DNA from: Bifidobacterium thermophilum DSM 20210
GTDB taxonomy: Bacteria; Actinomycetota; Actinomycetes; Actinomycetales; Bifidobacteriaceae
Assembly: GCA_000771265.1 (NCBI GenBank)
Contig: JDUB01000010.1
Coordinates: 1 to 64,000, forward strand
Reading direction: 5' to 3'
Length of the DNA stretch: 64,000 nucleotides
Part shown: in pieces, positions 26,044 through 34,590 of the stretch
Numbering within the stretch: position 1 is the stretch's first letter
How the letters are laid out: every line of letters begins with the position of its first letter
Translations under genes and position numbers: made by a program
The notes under the pieces: generated by a model
Databases searched by the model: none
Seen by the model: only the letters and a program-made list of their open reading frames with translations
What the model was told of the DNA's origin: nothing

Positions 26044-28662
26044 CGCATCCGAGACCGCGGCAGGAGTGATCGCAGCGGCCGGGGCAGCTGGTGTGGCCTG
26101 GGAATCCTGCGTAGCCGGGGTGGCAGAGGAGGCTGAGGCAGGCGGAGAAACCGGGGCGAGCGGGGCGATATCCGCAGACCGGTCGTGCGTCTCGTCGCTG
26201 AACCCGGTTTTGCGCAGCACGCCAAGCAATTCGCGCATGCGTGCCAGAGCGGCCCGTCCTTGCTCGCCGATCTGTTTGAACGCTTCGGAGACTGCGGCTG
26301 CATCCGGCTCGGTCCCTTCCTGTTCCGCGTGTTCGAACATGGCGAGCCCCTCATGGGTACAAGCGATTACGGATTGGAGGGTGTCGGTGACCTCGCTTTG
26401 GATATTCGCGCTGATCCGGTCACGCTCCACGTTCGCGGCGAGCACTTGCTGCCGGCGGGCCTCCTCGTTAAGCGCCTGTTCACGCGCCTGCAAGACGAGC
26501 GCATCGTTGCCGCTTGTGCGTTTCCATATCGCTGCGACGATGGCAATAAGGCACATGAGCCCGACGGTGACGAAGGCGGAGACCGTTTCAATCAGCATGG
26601 CGCCGCTCGGGCGTTGCAGCTGTGCAAGATCGGCTAGCATGGCGAGCAGGGAGGTATACCCCATGGCTCCGGAGAACACGCACAGCGCGCACATGCATGT
26701 GGCGGTTGAGGCCGCGGCGATCGCCCGGTTGGTGGAGTGCCGGTCGCCATAGAGGATTGCGGCGGCGAGCACACCGAGCGACATGATGTTGACGAACAGG
26801 ATGCACGGCATAACCAGCAGTTGGAATATGGCGAAAACGAAGGCGAATATGGCGCTCGCCTGTGGAAAACGGCGCCTGAACATCCACGGCAGGATGACCA
26901 GTACTGTCACCGTCCAGATGACGGCTTGACCGATGGCATGCGTCTGGTTACCGGTGAGCACGAATTCGAGATTGTTGCCCACGTTCACCCCGGACAGGCC
27001 GAAGAACGCGATGAAGATGAGACCAGACAGGATGTCTGACGCCAGATAGTGGCGTTCCCACCACATGGACATGCGTTCGACCGTATTCGTGGCGCCGTCT
27101 GTGCGATCTTCCGCAGTAGGCAGCGCCGGACGGCGGTCGTTGAAGCACCGCCGCAGCAAGTCAGGAATCCGCGTAGGGTGCGCCTGCAACGGCAGTGATG
27201 CGGGTGCGATGCTTTGTCGCACTGGCGTTCCTCCGCCGATTGTGTTCTGCCGTGGCTGCCGGACGGGGGCGGGAGCGCCGCCGACTGTACTACTGCGCTG
27301 TAGGTCAGTTACCGGAATGATTGGTTCGCCCGCGCCCGGTGCCGGCGAAGTTGCGGTCGAAGCGGTGACACGTAGTTCGGCTTCATGCTCGGCGTCCCGG
27401 TACGGCACATTCGCCATGACCTCAAAACCACCGCTGAGCCTTGGTCCCGCTTGGACACTGCCATGTGCCATCGCGATGCGTTCGCGCATGCCGAGCAAAC
27501 CGAAGCCGGGTTTATGTCCGTCAGCGGCGGCGCTCGCGCCCCGACCGTCATCGGTGACACGGACAGTCAACCCGGTTTCTGACCACGCCTCCTCGATATC
27601 CACGTGCACGTCGGGGCCGGCGTATTTGCGCACATTGGTCAGTGCTTCCTGCACCATACGGTACATCGCCGTGCTTGCGGTTTCGCTCAGCCGCACCGGA
27701 TGCGGCTCTCCTGAGCTGTGGAATCGGATCTGGATGTCGGCATCAGAGCGCTCGGCCTCGTCAAACAGTGCGGTGACATGCCGGTAATCTGCATGGTCGG
27801 GTTCGCCGAATACGCCCAGCAGATGCTGCATATCGCGCATCGCACGCTGTGACTCGTGTTCGATGGTGTGCATCGTGCGTTTGGCGATCTGCGGGTTCGA
27901 AGCCCCGGCATACCTGCCCCCATCGGATTGCACGATGATGATTGACAGGGTGTGCGCGACGACATCATGCATATCGCGAGCGATCCGGGCTCGTTCCGCC
28001 AACGCGGCAATCCGGCGTCGCTCGTCCTCCCCGGCCTGCAAAGCCTCGTTGCGTTCTTGCAGCATCGTGATGGTCACGTTGCGTGCGCGCTGCCAGTAAC
28101 CGAGGAAAATCGCGGTGACGATGCACAGGGTGATGACAATGAGTCCGCCCGTGAACGCTGAGAGGAAATTCTGCGCGCAGGTGTGAGGGTCGTTGCCTTC
28201 GCACAGGGAGATGGTATACGGGGACCCGGGGTCGCCGAATACCGGCCCGACACTGGTAGATATTGCCAGCGCGAGCGAGGCGAGGATGCCGATGGCCAGC
28301 GCAAGACACGCGAACAGGCGGCTTCGGTTCGGATTGCCGTACACGATGACGGCGTACAGGACGCTCAACGCGAACAAGTCCGCGGGCACCAGCGCCGGAC
28401 CAATGATGAGCTGGGCGACCGCAACTGCGGTAATCGCCCAAGCGCTCGGTTCCGGACGCCACCGGCGGGTAGCCACAGGAATGAGGATGGCGATCTGCCA
28501 CAGGGTACACGCGGTTGCCGGGCAGGAGAAGAACACGCCGGGAATGGAGCCGGTGGCGGTCACAATCACCAGGAACAGCGCGGCAACCAGCACGGTCATG
28601 GCGGTATCGACCGCCAGTACGTGGCTTTTGGCCCATGAGGTCATCCGTGTCATCCAATGCAT
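25981..28662 (-). CDS. Large sensor histidine kinase with a second, histidine-less DHp-like module
   Basis: An 893-aa NarL-type (HisKA_3) kinase. First half: about six hydrophobic segments, DHp box ERARIARDMHDVVAH with the phospho-acceptor His near residue 232, N box EALTNVRKY, and ATP-lid/G box GFGLLGMRERI. After a Pro/Gly-rich linker (about 430-500) a second membrane region follows. Then a second DHp-like helix ERDRISANIQSEVTDTLQ (near 746) and MRELLGVLR mirror the first (MQHLLGVFG), but Gln replaces the His and no ATPase domain follows. The Ala/Pro/Thr tail is encoded opposite the DUF2207 tail. ATG 28662 is preferred (TAGGGT seven bases upstream) over GTG 28671. Confidence 0.9.
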   Translation of the reverse strand: MHWMTRMTSWAKSHVLAVDTAMTVLVAALFLVIVTATGSIPGVFFSCPATACTLWQIAILIPVATRRWRPEPSAWAITAVAVAQLIIGPALVPADLFALSVLYAVIVYGNPNRSRLFACLALAIGILASLALAISTSVGPVFGDPGSPYTISLCEGNDPHTCAQNFLSAFTGGLIVITLCIVTAIFLGYWQRARNVTITMLQERNEALQAGEDERRRIAALAERARIARDMHDVVAHTLSIIIVQSDGGRYAGASNPQIAKRTMHTIEHESQRAMRDMQHLLGVFGEPDHADYRHVTALFDEAERSDADIQIRFHSSGEPHPVRLSETASTAMYRMVQEALTNVRKYAGPDVHVDIEEAWSETGLTVRVTDDGRGASAAADGHKPGFGLLGMRERIAMAHGSVQAGPRLSGGFEVMANVPYRDAEHEAELRVTASTATSPAPGAGEPIIPVTDLQRSSTVGGAPAPVRQPRQNTIGGGTPVRQSIAPASLPLQAHPTRIPDLLRRCFNDRRPALPTAEDRTDGATNTVERMSMWWERHYLASDILSGLIFIAFFGLSGVNVGNNLEFVLTGNQTHAIGQAVIWTVTVLVILPWMFRRRFPQASAIFAFVFAIFQLLVMPCILFVNIMSLGVLAAAILYGDRHSTNRAIAAASTATCMCALCVFSGAMGYTSLLAMLADLAQLQRPSGAMLIETVSAFVTVGLMCLIAIVAAIWKRTSGNDALVLQAREQALNEEARRQQVLAANVERDRISANIQSEVTDTLQSVIACTHEGLAMFEHAEQEGTEPDAAAVSEAFKQIGEQGRAALARMRELLGVLRKTGFSDETHDRSADIAPLAPVSPPASASSATPATQDSQATPAAPAAAITPAAVSDALPAAETTASGTAATTAESAG

Positions 28663-28821
28663 GTCATTCACCCTAGCGTCGGGCGGCCACCGCGGCCATC
28701 ATGCGCGAGGATGAAAGGCGGGAAGAACGAAGCAAAGACAGGGAAAGGTGAGGTAAGGCCGGGGTGGCGCTATGGTGGGCATAACGGATTGATGGGCCGA
28801 TTCACGGTCGGGAGGTGCACG

Positions 28822-30168
28822 ATGGCGGCGTTGGCGCAGTATTACGTTCCGGGGCGATATATCGAAGATCATGCGATTGATGTGCCGCTGGACTGGCGGG
28901 GCGACACGCCCGGCAAAACGGTGTCCGGAGAGACGATTCGGCTGTTCTACCGGGTGGTATGCGAGGCAGGTCACGAGCAGGAGGACTTGCCGCTGCTGCT
29001 GTTCTTACAAGGAGGCCCGGGAGGTGCGGGCCCGCGCCCGATGGGCCATGACGGCGGGGATGCCTGGCTTGCAGAGGCATTGAAGCATTTCCGGGTTGTG
29101 CTGCCTGATCAGCGTGGCACTGGCCGTTCCTCGCGTATTGATTCGCATGCGATGCGGCGTATTGAGGGCGCACCGGCACAGGCGGAGTATCTCAAGCGTT
29201 TCCTCGCCGATTCGATCATCCGCGACTTCGAACATCTGCGTCTGACCGCGTTCGGCGGACGCAAGTGGGTCACCCTCGGGCAAAGCTACGGCGGGTTCCT
29301 GACCTTGAGCTACCTGTCCCTGTTCCCGCAAGGATTGGCTGCATGCTTCACCAACGGCGGCATCCCGCATGTGCCGGCTGACCCGGACGACGTATACGCG
29401 CACACCTTCCCGCGTATGGAATCGAAGACCATGCAGTATTACGTGCGTTATCCGCAGGACCGCGAGCGTGTCGCCGCCGTTGCCGACCGGGTAGCCCAAG
29501 GGGGAGTGGCGTTGCCCAACGGCGATCCGCTGACCGTCGAACGCATGCAGACTTTGGGCGGCGGGTTCGGTATGAAGCCGAGTTTCGAACAGATTCACTG
29601 GCTGTTCGACGAGGCTTTCGTTGACGGCGATGGTTCCGCGGACAGCTCGTCACCGCTGTCCGACGAATTCCTCACCCATGTGATGGACACGACCGCATCC
29701 CGCCCCCTGTACTGGCCGCTTCAGGAATTCATTTACGCCGACGGCGAGCTCGAACATCCGGTCAACTGGGCTGCCCAACGCGCCTACGACACCCGCCCTC
29801 AATTCTCCGTATCCGCGCGGCCGCTGCTGTTCACCGGGGAGGCGATTTTCCCGTGGATGTTCCGGCAGGAGCAGGCGTTGCACCCATTCGCCGCAGCGAT
29901 GGACATCCTCATGCAGGACACGCATTTCGGCAAGATCTACGACGCCGACCAGCTCGCTCGTAACGAGGTGCCGCTGCAGGCGACCGTCTACGTGGACGAC
30001 ATGTACGTTGATTCGACACTTCAGCTTGATACCCTGTCCCGTGTCGGCAACAGCCACTACTGGGCGACCAACGAGTATGAGCATGACGGGTTGCGCACCG
30101 ACCCGCGGGTTTTCACGCGCGAATACCGGGAAGCCCTGGGGCGGGGAGACCTCGCCGGCATCAAGTGA
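28822..30168 (+). CDS. pip: Prolyl aminopeptidase-like alpha/beta hydrolase (S33)
   Basis: Serine peptidase of family S33 that removes N-terminal proline from peptides. Seen: the oxyanion-hole motif LQGGPGGAGPRP near residue 65, VVLPDQRGTGRSS, and the nucleophile elbow LGQSYGGFL near residue 155, followed by the cap region. The acid and His residues are in the C-terminal part (SHYWATNEYEHDGLRTDPR). It is 448 aa, longer than proteobacterial Pip (about 315) and in the range of the actinobacterial form. ATG 28822 has GGGAGG upstream. Downstream proC (82 bp later, same strand) makes a proline-linked pair: one gene frees proline from peptides, the other makes it. Confidence 0.88.
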   Translation: MAALAQYYVPGRYIEDHAIDVPLDWRGDTPGKTVSGETIRLFYRVVCEAGHEQEDLPLLLFLQGGPGGAGPRPMGHDGGDAWLAEALKHFRVVLPDQRGTGRSSRIDSHAMRRIEGAPAQAEYLKRFLADSIIRDFEHLRLTAFGGRKWVTLGQSYGGFLTLSYLSLFPQGLAACFTNGGIPHVPADPDDVYAHTFPRMESKTMQYYVRYPQDRERVAAVADRVAQGGVALPNGDPLTVERMQTLGGGFGMKPSFEQIHWLFDEAFVDGDGSADSSSPLSDEFLTHVMDTTASRPLYWPLQEFIYADGELEHPVNWAAQRAYDTRPQFSVSARPLLFTGEAIFPWMFRQEQALHPFAAAMDILMQDTHFGKIYDADQLARNEVPLQATVYVDDMYVDSTLQLDTLSRVGNSHYWATNEYEHDGLRTDPRVFTREYREALGRGDLAGIK

Positions 30169-30250
30169 CCAGCCCGGCGCGGCCCGCAACCGCGCCCGAA
30201 GGCATCCGTGGCCGGCATGGCGCCGGCGAACAACCCAAGAAAGGAACCCA

Positions 30251-31048
30251 ATGACCCAGCAACTGAGCGACATCACCGTCGGATTCATCGGTTACGGCGC
30301 CATGGCACAGGCCATGGCCCAAGGCTTTGTGGACGGGGGAGTCCTCGAAGGCGGGCAGATTCTCGCCTGCGCAGGACATTACGACAAGCTCGTGGACAGT
30401 ACGTCCGCGCTTGGCGTGCGTCCGATGCACAACGCCACCGAGGTTGCCGCAGCAAGCGATATCGTCATCCTCGCCGTCAAACCGAACCTCATCGAAGAGG
30501 TCGTGACCCCAATTCTGCATGAACTGGCCAACAGCATCGTCGTATGCGTGGCCTGGGGGTGGACTTTCGACCGCCTTGAAACAGTGCTCGAGGACCATAC
30601 CCCGCACATCTCCATCATCCCCAACACTCCGATCGCCGTTTGCCAAGGCGTCAGCGTCGTCGAAGACAAGCACAATCTCACCGAGTACCAGGCGGGGCTC
30701 GTCCGCGCGCTGCTCGAGCCGGTCAGCATGCTCGAGACCGTCGACACTGCGCACATGTCCCAAGCGGGTACTATTTCCAGCTGTGCCCCGGCGTTCACCG
30801 CGATGTACATCGAGGCGCTCGCCGACGCGGGCGTGCAGTATGGGCTCAAGCGTGCCAGCGCGTACCGGCTCGCCGCGAAAATGGTCGAGGGCACGGGCGC
30901 GTTGCAAGTCAGTGACGGGCGGCTGCCCGCGGCCATGAAGGATGCGGTCTGCTCTCCGGGCGGCGCGACCATCCGCGGCGTGGTCGCGTTGGAACAGCAC
31001 GGGTTCCGCGGCGATGTGATTTCCGCGGTGCAAGCCGTGGAAGGCTGA
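30251..31048 (+). CDS. proC: Pyrroline-5-carboxylate reductase
   Basis: NAD(P)H-dependent last step of proline synthesis. The N-terminal Rossmann motif GFIGYGAMAQAMAQG is followed by IVILAVKPNLIEEV. The C-terminal domain carries SQAGTISSCAPAFTAMYIEA and SPGGATIRGVVALEQHGFRG, the family signature. It is 265 aa, normal. AAAGGAA precedes ATG 30251. Same strand as the prolyl aminopeptidase gene. Confidence 0.94.
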   Translation: MTQQLSDITVGFIGYGAMAQAMAQGFVDGGVLEGGQILACAGHYDKLVDSTSALGVRPMHNATEVAAASDIVILAVKPNLIEEVVTPILHELANSIVVCVAWGWTFDRLETVLEDHTPHISIIPNTPIAVCQGVSVVEDKHNLTEYQAGLVRALLEPVSMLETVDTAHMSQAGTISSCAPAFTAMYIEALADAGVQYGLKRASAYRLAAKMVEGTGALQVSDGRLPAAMKDAVCSPGGATIRGVVALEQHGFRGDVISAVQAVEG

Positions 31049-31225
31049 CGGTTCCTTGATGTTTGCGGTGGCGGCCGGTGTTGACGATGCAAATCGTGGC
31101 ACCGGCCGCCGCTCGTGTCGCGGCGGCTCATCCGACGGCTGTTCTCCCAGTCGGCGCGAATCACGCAAGGGTGATGACGTGCCGACGGCATGCGCTACGT
31201 CCATCATGCCTCTACACTGGAAAGC

Positions 31226-32320
31226 ATGTCTTTAACTATCGGAATCGTCGGCCTGCCGAATGTCGGCAAGTCCACCATGTTCAACGCGCTCACCCGCAAC
31301 AATGTGCTGGCTGAGAACTACCCGTTCGCCACCATTGAGCCGAACACCGGCATCGTGCCCCTGCCGGACGACCGGCTGCCGGTGCTCGCCAAGCTCGTCC
31401 ACACCGAGAAGATCGTGCCCGCGACTGTCACCTTCGTCGATATCGCCGGCATCGTCAAGGGTGCGTCCGAGGGCGAGGGCCTGGGCAACAAGTTCCTCGC
31501 GAACATCCGTGAAGCCGACGCGATCTGCGAGGTCGTGCGCGCCTTCGAGGACGATGACATCGTGCACGTCAACGGCAAGGTCGATCCCGCCGACGACATC
31601 GACACAATCAACACCGAGCTCATCCTCGCCGATTTGCAAACCATCGAAAACGCGCTGCCGAAGCTCGAGAAGGAACTGCGCGGCAAGAAGGTCACGCCTG
31701 AATACGTGAACGCAGTCAACGAGGCGAAGAAGATCCTCGAGGCGGGCGAGACCATCGACCACGCGGCCCAGGCAGGCAAGATCAACAAGGACGACATCTA
31801 CGACCTGCACCTGCTGACCGCCAAGCCGTTCATCTACGTGTTCAATGTTGACGACGCCGAACTGTCCAATGAGCAGCTGCGCAAGAAGCTCACCGATTTG
31901 GTGGCCCCTGCGAAGGCGATTTTCCTCAACGCCCAGTTCGAAGCTGATTTGACCGAGCTTGACGAGGCGGATGCGCGTGAGATGCTTGAGGACGCCGGAT
32001 TGAAGGAATCCGGGCTCGACCAGCTTGCCCGTGTCGGATTCGATATTCTCGGCCTGCAGACCTTCCTGACCGCAGGCGAGAAGGAAGTGCGTGCCTGGCA
32101 GATCCACAAGGGCTGGACCGCCCCGCAGGCAGCAGGTGTGATCCACACCGATTTCGAGCGTGGCTTCATCAAGGCCGAAATCGTCTCCTACGATGACTTC
32201 GTCGCAGCCAACGGCTCGATGAACACCATCAAGGAGGAAGGCAAGCTCCGCCTTGAAGGACGTGACTACGTGATGCAGGACGGCGACATCGTCGAATTCA
32301 AGTTCAACGTGTCCAAGTAA
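31226..32320 (+). CDS. ychF: Ribosome-associated ATPase YchF/OLA1
   Basis: Obg-related P-loop protein that prefers ATP, associated with ribosomes and oxidative-stress responses in other bacteria. Seen: G1 GLPNVGKST at residue 9, the switch region NYPFATIEPNTGIV, G3 DIAGIVKGASEGEGLGNKFL, and a C-terminal TGS-like domain ending VEFKFNVSK. The coiled insertion between G4 and G5 is present. It is 364 aa, standard. No Shine-Dalgarno precedes ATG 31226, but TACACT lies seven bases upstream, consistent with a leaderless mRNA. Confidence 0.95.
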   Translation: MSLTIGIVGLPNVGKSTMFNALTRNNVLAENYPFATIEPNTGIVPLPDDRLPVLAKLVHTEKIVPATVTFVDIAGIVKGASEGEGLGNKFLANIREADAICEVVRAFEDDDIVHVNGKVDPADDIDTINTELILADLQTIENALPKLEKELRGKKVTPEYVNAVNEAKKILEAGETIDHAAQAGKINKDDIYDLHLLTAKPFIYVFNVDDAELSNEQLRKKLTDLVAPAKAIFLNAQFEADLTELDEADAREMLEDAGLKESGLDQLARVGFDILGLQTFLTAGEKEVRAWQIHKGWTAPQAAGVIHTDFERGFIKAEIVSYDDFVAANGSMNTIKEEGKLRLEGRDYVMQDGDIVEFKFNVSK

Positions 32321-32336
32321 CCGCCCACACCCCGCC

Positions 32337-32394
32337 AAAACGGCGCGATTCCAACGATTCCACACTGCGAAACGTTGCAATCGCGCCGTTTTTG
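32337..32394 (+). terminator. Terminator after ychF
   Basis: AAAACGGCGCGATT (32337-32350) and AATCGCGCCGTTTT (32379-32392) are perfectly complementary. An inner CAACG/CGTTG pair extends the stem, and the right arm runs into a T-tract, so it acts on the plus strand and, with its A-run, possibly both ways. Confidence 0.85.
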
Positions 32395-32516
32395 AATGCA
32401 CCGGAACAGGCCGTTCCTGCCACGTTCCGGGCGGTTGTCGCCATCGAATGAGTGACTTTAGAGTGACTTTTCAGTGGCGCTCGCCGGCACAGTCGGGTGC
32501 GACAGGTCCGGTACGT

Positions 32517-32637
32517 GGGACTTCTGACGGAAACGTCACAATGGCGGTAACCTCCCGGGACTTCTGACGGAAACGTCACAATGGCGGTAACCTCCCGGGA
32601 CTTTTGGCGGGAATGGCGCCAATGGCGGTAATCTCCC
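32517..32637. repeat. Three tandem 40-bp units, each with a small hairpin
   Basis: Units at 32517-32556, 32557-32596 (identical) and 32597-32637 (diverged) run head to tail, each starting GGGACTT and ending CTCCC, so a CCCGGG palindrome forms at each junction. Units 1 and 2 hold TGACG-GAAA-CGTCA. In unit 3 this is TGGCG...CGCCA, a two-sided change that keeps pairing. There are no spacers. It is not a CRISPR array. Confidence 0.8.
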
Positions 32638-33505
32638 GGGAGTTTATGGACGAAGACGGGGTTTCGCGCTGATGCGACGATGAAAACGTTGAAATACCAA
32701 CGTGCTCGAAATCAGACCCCTGGGAGTTTACGCGTCAAACTGCACATAACGAGAGAAGTCCCACGCTGAGCGATGACGCCTGCTGACCATGAGACCCGTT
32801 GACGATGACGCCCGCTAGTCATGATGACCCTCTCGATTCGTAGACAAGCATGTTCCTGCTCGGATACATGACACAACTGTGGCCAGCTTGACCAGACTAG
32901 TTTCTGTGCTGTGCAAGGATTGGCTTCCGCGTTGCTGATTGCTGCCTCAGTCGGTCTCCGAGACCGGCGAACCCTCGACTGCGCCAACGTGCTGATGCTT
33001 TGCTGCAGCCATGCCACACCTGTGATTTCCATGATGACGGTCGCAATCGATTCGCTGCCTGTAAACAAATCGTTGCGCTCCTCATTTCGAGGCACAACGC
33101 GCGGTTCGTGTATGACCTGCTGCGAAATCTGGGTTCATGCCGCCGCACAGTTGCGACGTTCACTAGAACTCGCCGTGGTTTCCTTTCCTTTTTGGTGGGG
33201 AGCAGGGCGGAGGAGGACGGGTGTCATTCTTGTTTTGGTGTCCTCGCAGCAACGATTCCGCTATTCATAGTTGGCCGGCAAGCGCTCAACTCCGTCGTGG
33301 TGCGACTGTCGTGTTGCACGGCAGTCGGTTACCGGGCGGTGGCGGGGAGAGAGCGTAGACCGTCTCGCACCGATTCCTGCCAGTCTCCCGCGCGCGGCAA
33401 CAATCTCCCATCCGCCTTGTCAACTTTGGCTTGTAGCGACGAAAACGGCTCCACCCGCGCGTCATCGGTGCGGATACCGTTATTGTAGAAAGGCATGAAT
33501 GAATC
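32638..33505. other. Gene-free region
   Basis: About 870 bp with no convincing coding sequence; it follows the 40-bp repeats and precedes the L,D-transpeptidase leader. Composition is patchier and lower in GC than the neighbouring genes in places. CGATGACGCCTGCTGACCAT-like direct repeats occur at 32771 and 32803. A compact palindrome CGGTCTC-C-GAGACCG lies at 32952-32966. Short open frames on both strands lack start signals and family features. Possibly a decayed gene or an untranslated RNA region; nothing definite can be named. Confidence 0.4.
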
Positions 33506-33532
33506 CCCCCGTGGCGACACCAACCACGGGGG
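33506..33532. promoter_or_regulatory. Perfect 9-bp hairpin upstream of the L,D-transpeptidase gene
   Basis: CCCCCGTGG (33506-33514) pairs with CCACGGGGG (33524-33532), loop of nine bases, 40 bp before ATG 33573. There is no U-run. Could be an operator dyad, an mRNA leader hairpin or an isolated terminator for a transcript through the gene-free region. Confidence 0.45.
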
Positions 33533-33572
33533 CATAATTCAGCGTGCGTACTGCAGACGAACGGAGGCGACT

Positions 33573-34289
33573 ATGGCGGTTTTCCCGCATCGAAGCGGGC
33601 AGAGCGATCATCCGCTCCGCCGCAATGCCAGGGTTCTTCTCGCGGCGTTGGCATGTATCGCGCTGATTTTCGGGTTCTTCTCCATCCAGCAGCATCGTGC
33701 GGATATGCGAGCGACGACCCGAGCTGTATCCGGGTCATCCACTACTGTCGTACACCGCAAAGTTCCCGCCCCCGACGGTACTCATACACTGAACAAATCC
33801 ACAGTACCGGCGATTAACGCATCCCCTGGCACACATACCAATGCCCAGAACAAGGGCACGACCGTCGATTGGCGTGCCGCATCTGGCGGGGCGCAGCCGA
33901 AACTGTCCGAATACAAGAACCTGAGCATCACGGTCGATTTGTCCGCCCAACGGGTGTACGTGTGCTCCAACGGCAAGACTATTTACACGATGATTGCCAG
34001 CACGGGGCTCAACGACAGCACTCCACACGGGGATTTCACCATCAATGGCCGGGGCGACCATTTCTACAACCCCTCCGATGGCTGGGGCGCGGACTATTGG
34101 GTGTCCTTCCGCAACAACGTCTTCCTGTTCCACACCGTGCCCACCAAGCAGGATGCGGGGACGTATGTGGTCAGCGAGGCGGTGAAACTCGGGCATCCGG
34201 CATCGCACGGATGCGTGCGTCTGACCTTGTCTGACGCGAAGTGGTTCTACGATCAGGTTCCTGACGGCACGCCCGTGCATATCAGCTGA
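33573..34289 (+). CDS. L,D-transpeptidase (YkuD domain)
   Basis: Cell-wall enzyme forming 3-3 peptidoglycan cross-links or attaching proteins. From ATG 33573 (CGGAGG six bases upstream) it is 238 aa: a basic N-terminus, one signal-anchor helix near residues 20-38, a Thr/Ser-rich linker, then the YkuD catalytic domain from about residue 112 (ITVDLSAQRVYVCSNGK). It ends with the active-site motif HPASHGCVRLT, which contains the catalytic Cys, upstream His and Arg. The frame is open further upstream to 33495 without start signals. Stand-alone gene. Confidence 0.92.
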   Translation: MAVFPHRSGQSDHPLRRNARVLLAALACIALIFGFFSIQQHRADMRATTRAVSGSSTTVVHRKVPAPDGTHTLNKSTVPAINASPGTHTNAQNKGTTVDWRAASGGAQPKLSEYKNLSITVDLSAQRVYVCSNGKTIYTMIASTGLNDSTPHGDFTINGRGDHFYNPSDGWGADYWVSFRNNVFLFHTVPTKQDAGTYVVSEAVKLGHPASHGCVRLTLSDAKWFYDQVPDGTPVHIS

Positions 34290-34310
34290 CGTGTCTGATG
34301 GGCGACGGGC

Positions 34311-34450
34311 ACCGTCTGGTGACGCTGTCCGGTGATGCTGTCAGATGGACACCGTCTGCCGTACGCTGCAGTCTGCGGAACACTATCTGACGGTGCCGCC
34401 ACATGGACGATACGCACCGTCTGATAACACCCCCGATAAACACCGTCTGA
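34311..34450. repeat. Four ACCGTCTG motifs downstream of the transpeptidase gene
   Basis: ACCGTCTG occurs at 34311, 34351, 34416 and 34442, the last two followed by A and most in the context CACCGTCTG. One inverted CTGACGGTG is near 34387. Spacings (40, 65, 26 bp) are irregular. The 301 bp between the transpeptidase and the phosphatase gene hold nothing else recognisable apart from AAAGGAG before 34591. Confidence 0.45.
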
Positions 34451-34590
34451 TGGACGCGCGGTGAATTGTCGGTGTCATTTGTTCTCGCCCCGCGGATTTG
34501 CCGGCATGGTCCCGGGATGTTGCGATAGCGTAGTATCAGGAATTGGCCGCGTGGTCGCGGTCTGGACGCATTGTTCGGAAAGGAGCGCCT

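Noticed and set aside
32517-32637. Possible CRISPR array from 40-bp repeats
   Set aside because: Units abut without spacers and the third copy is diverged; it is a plain tandem repeat.
32712-33095. 127-residue open frame on the minus strand in the gene-free region
   Set aside because: No start signal and no recognisable family; the helical-looking stretch is too short to rely on.
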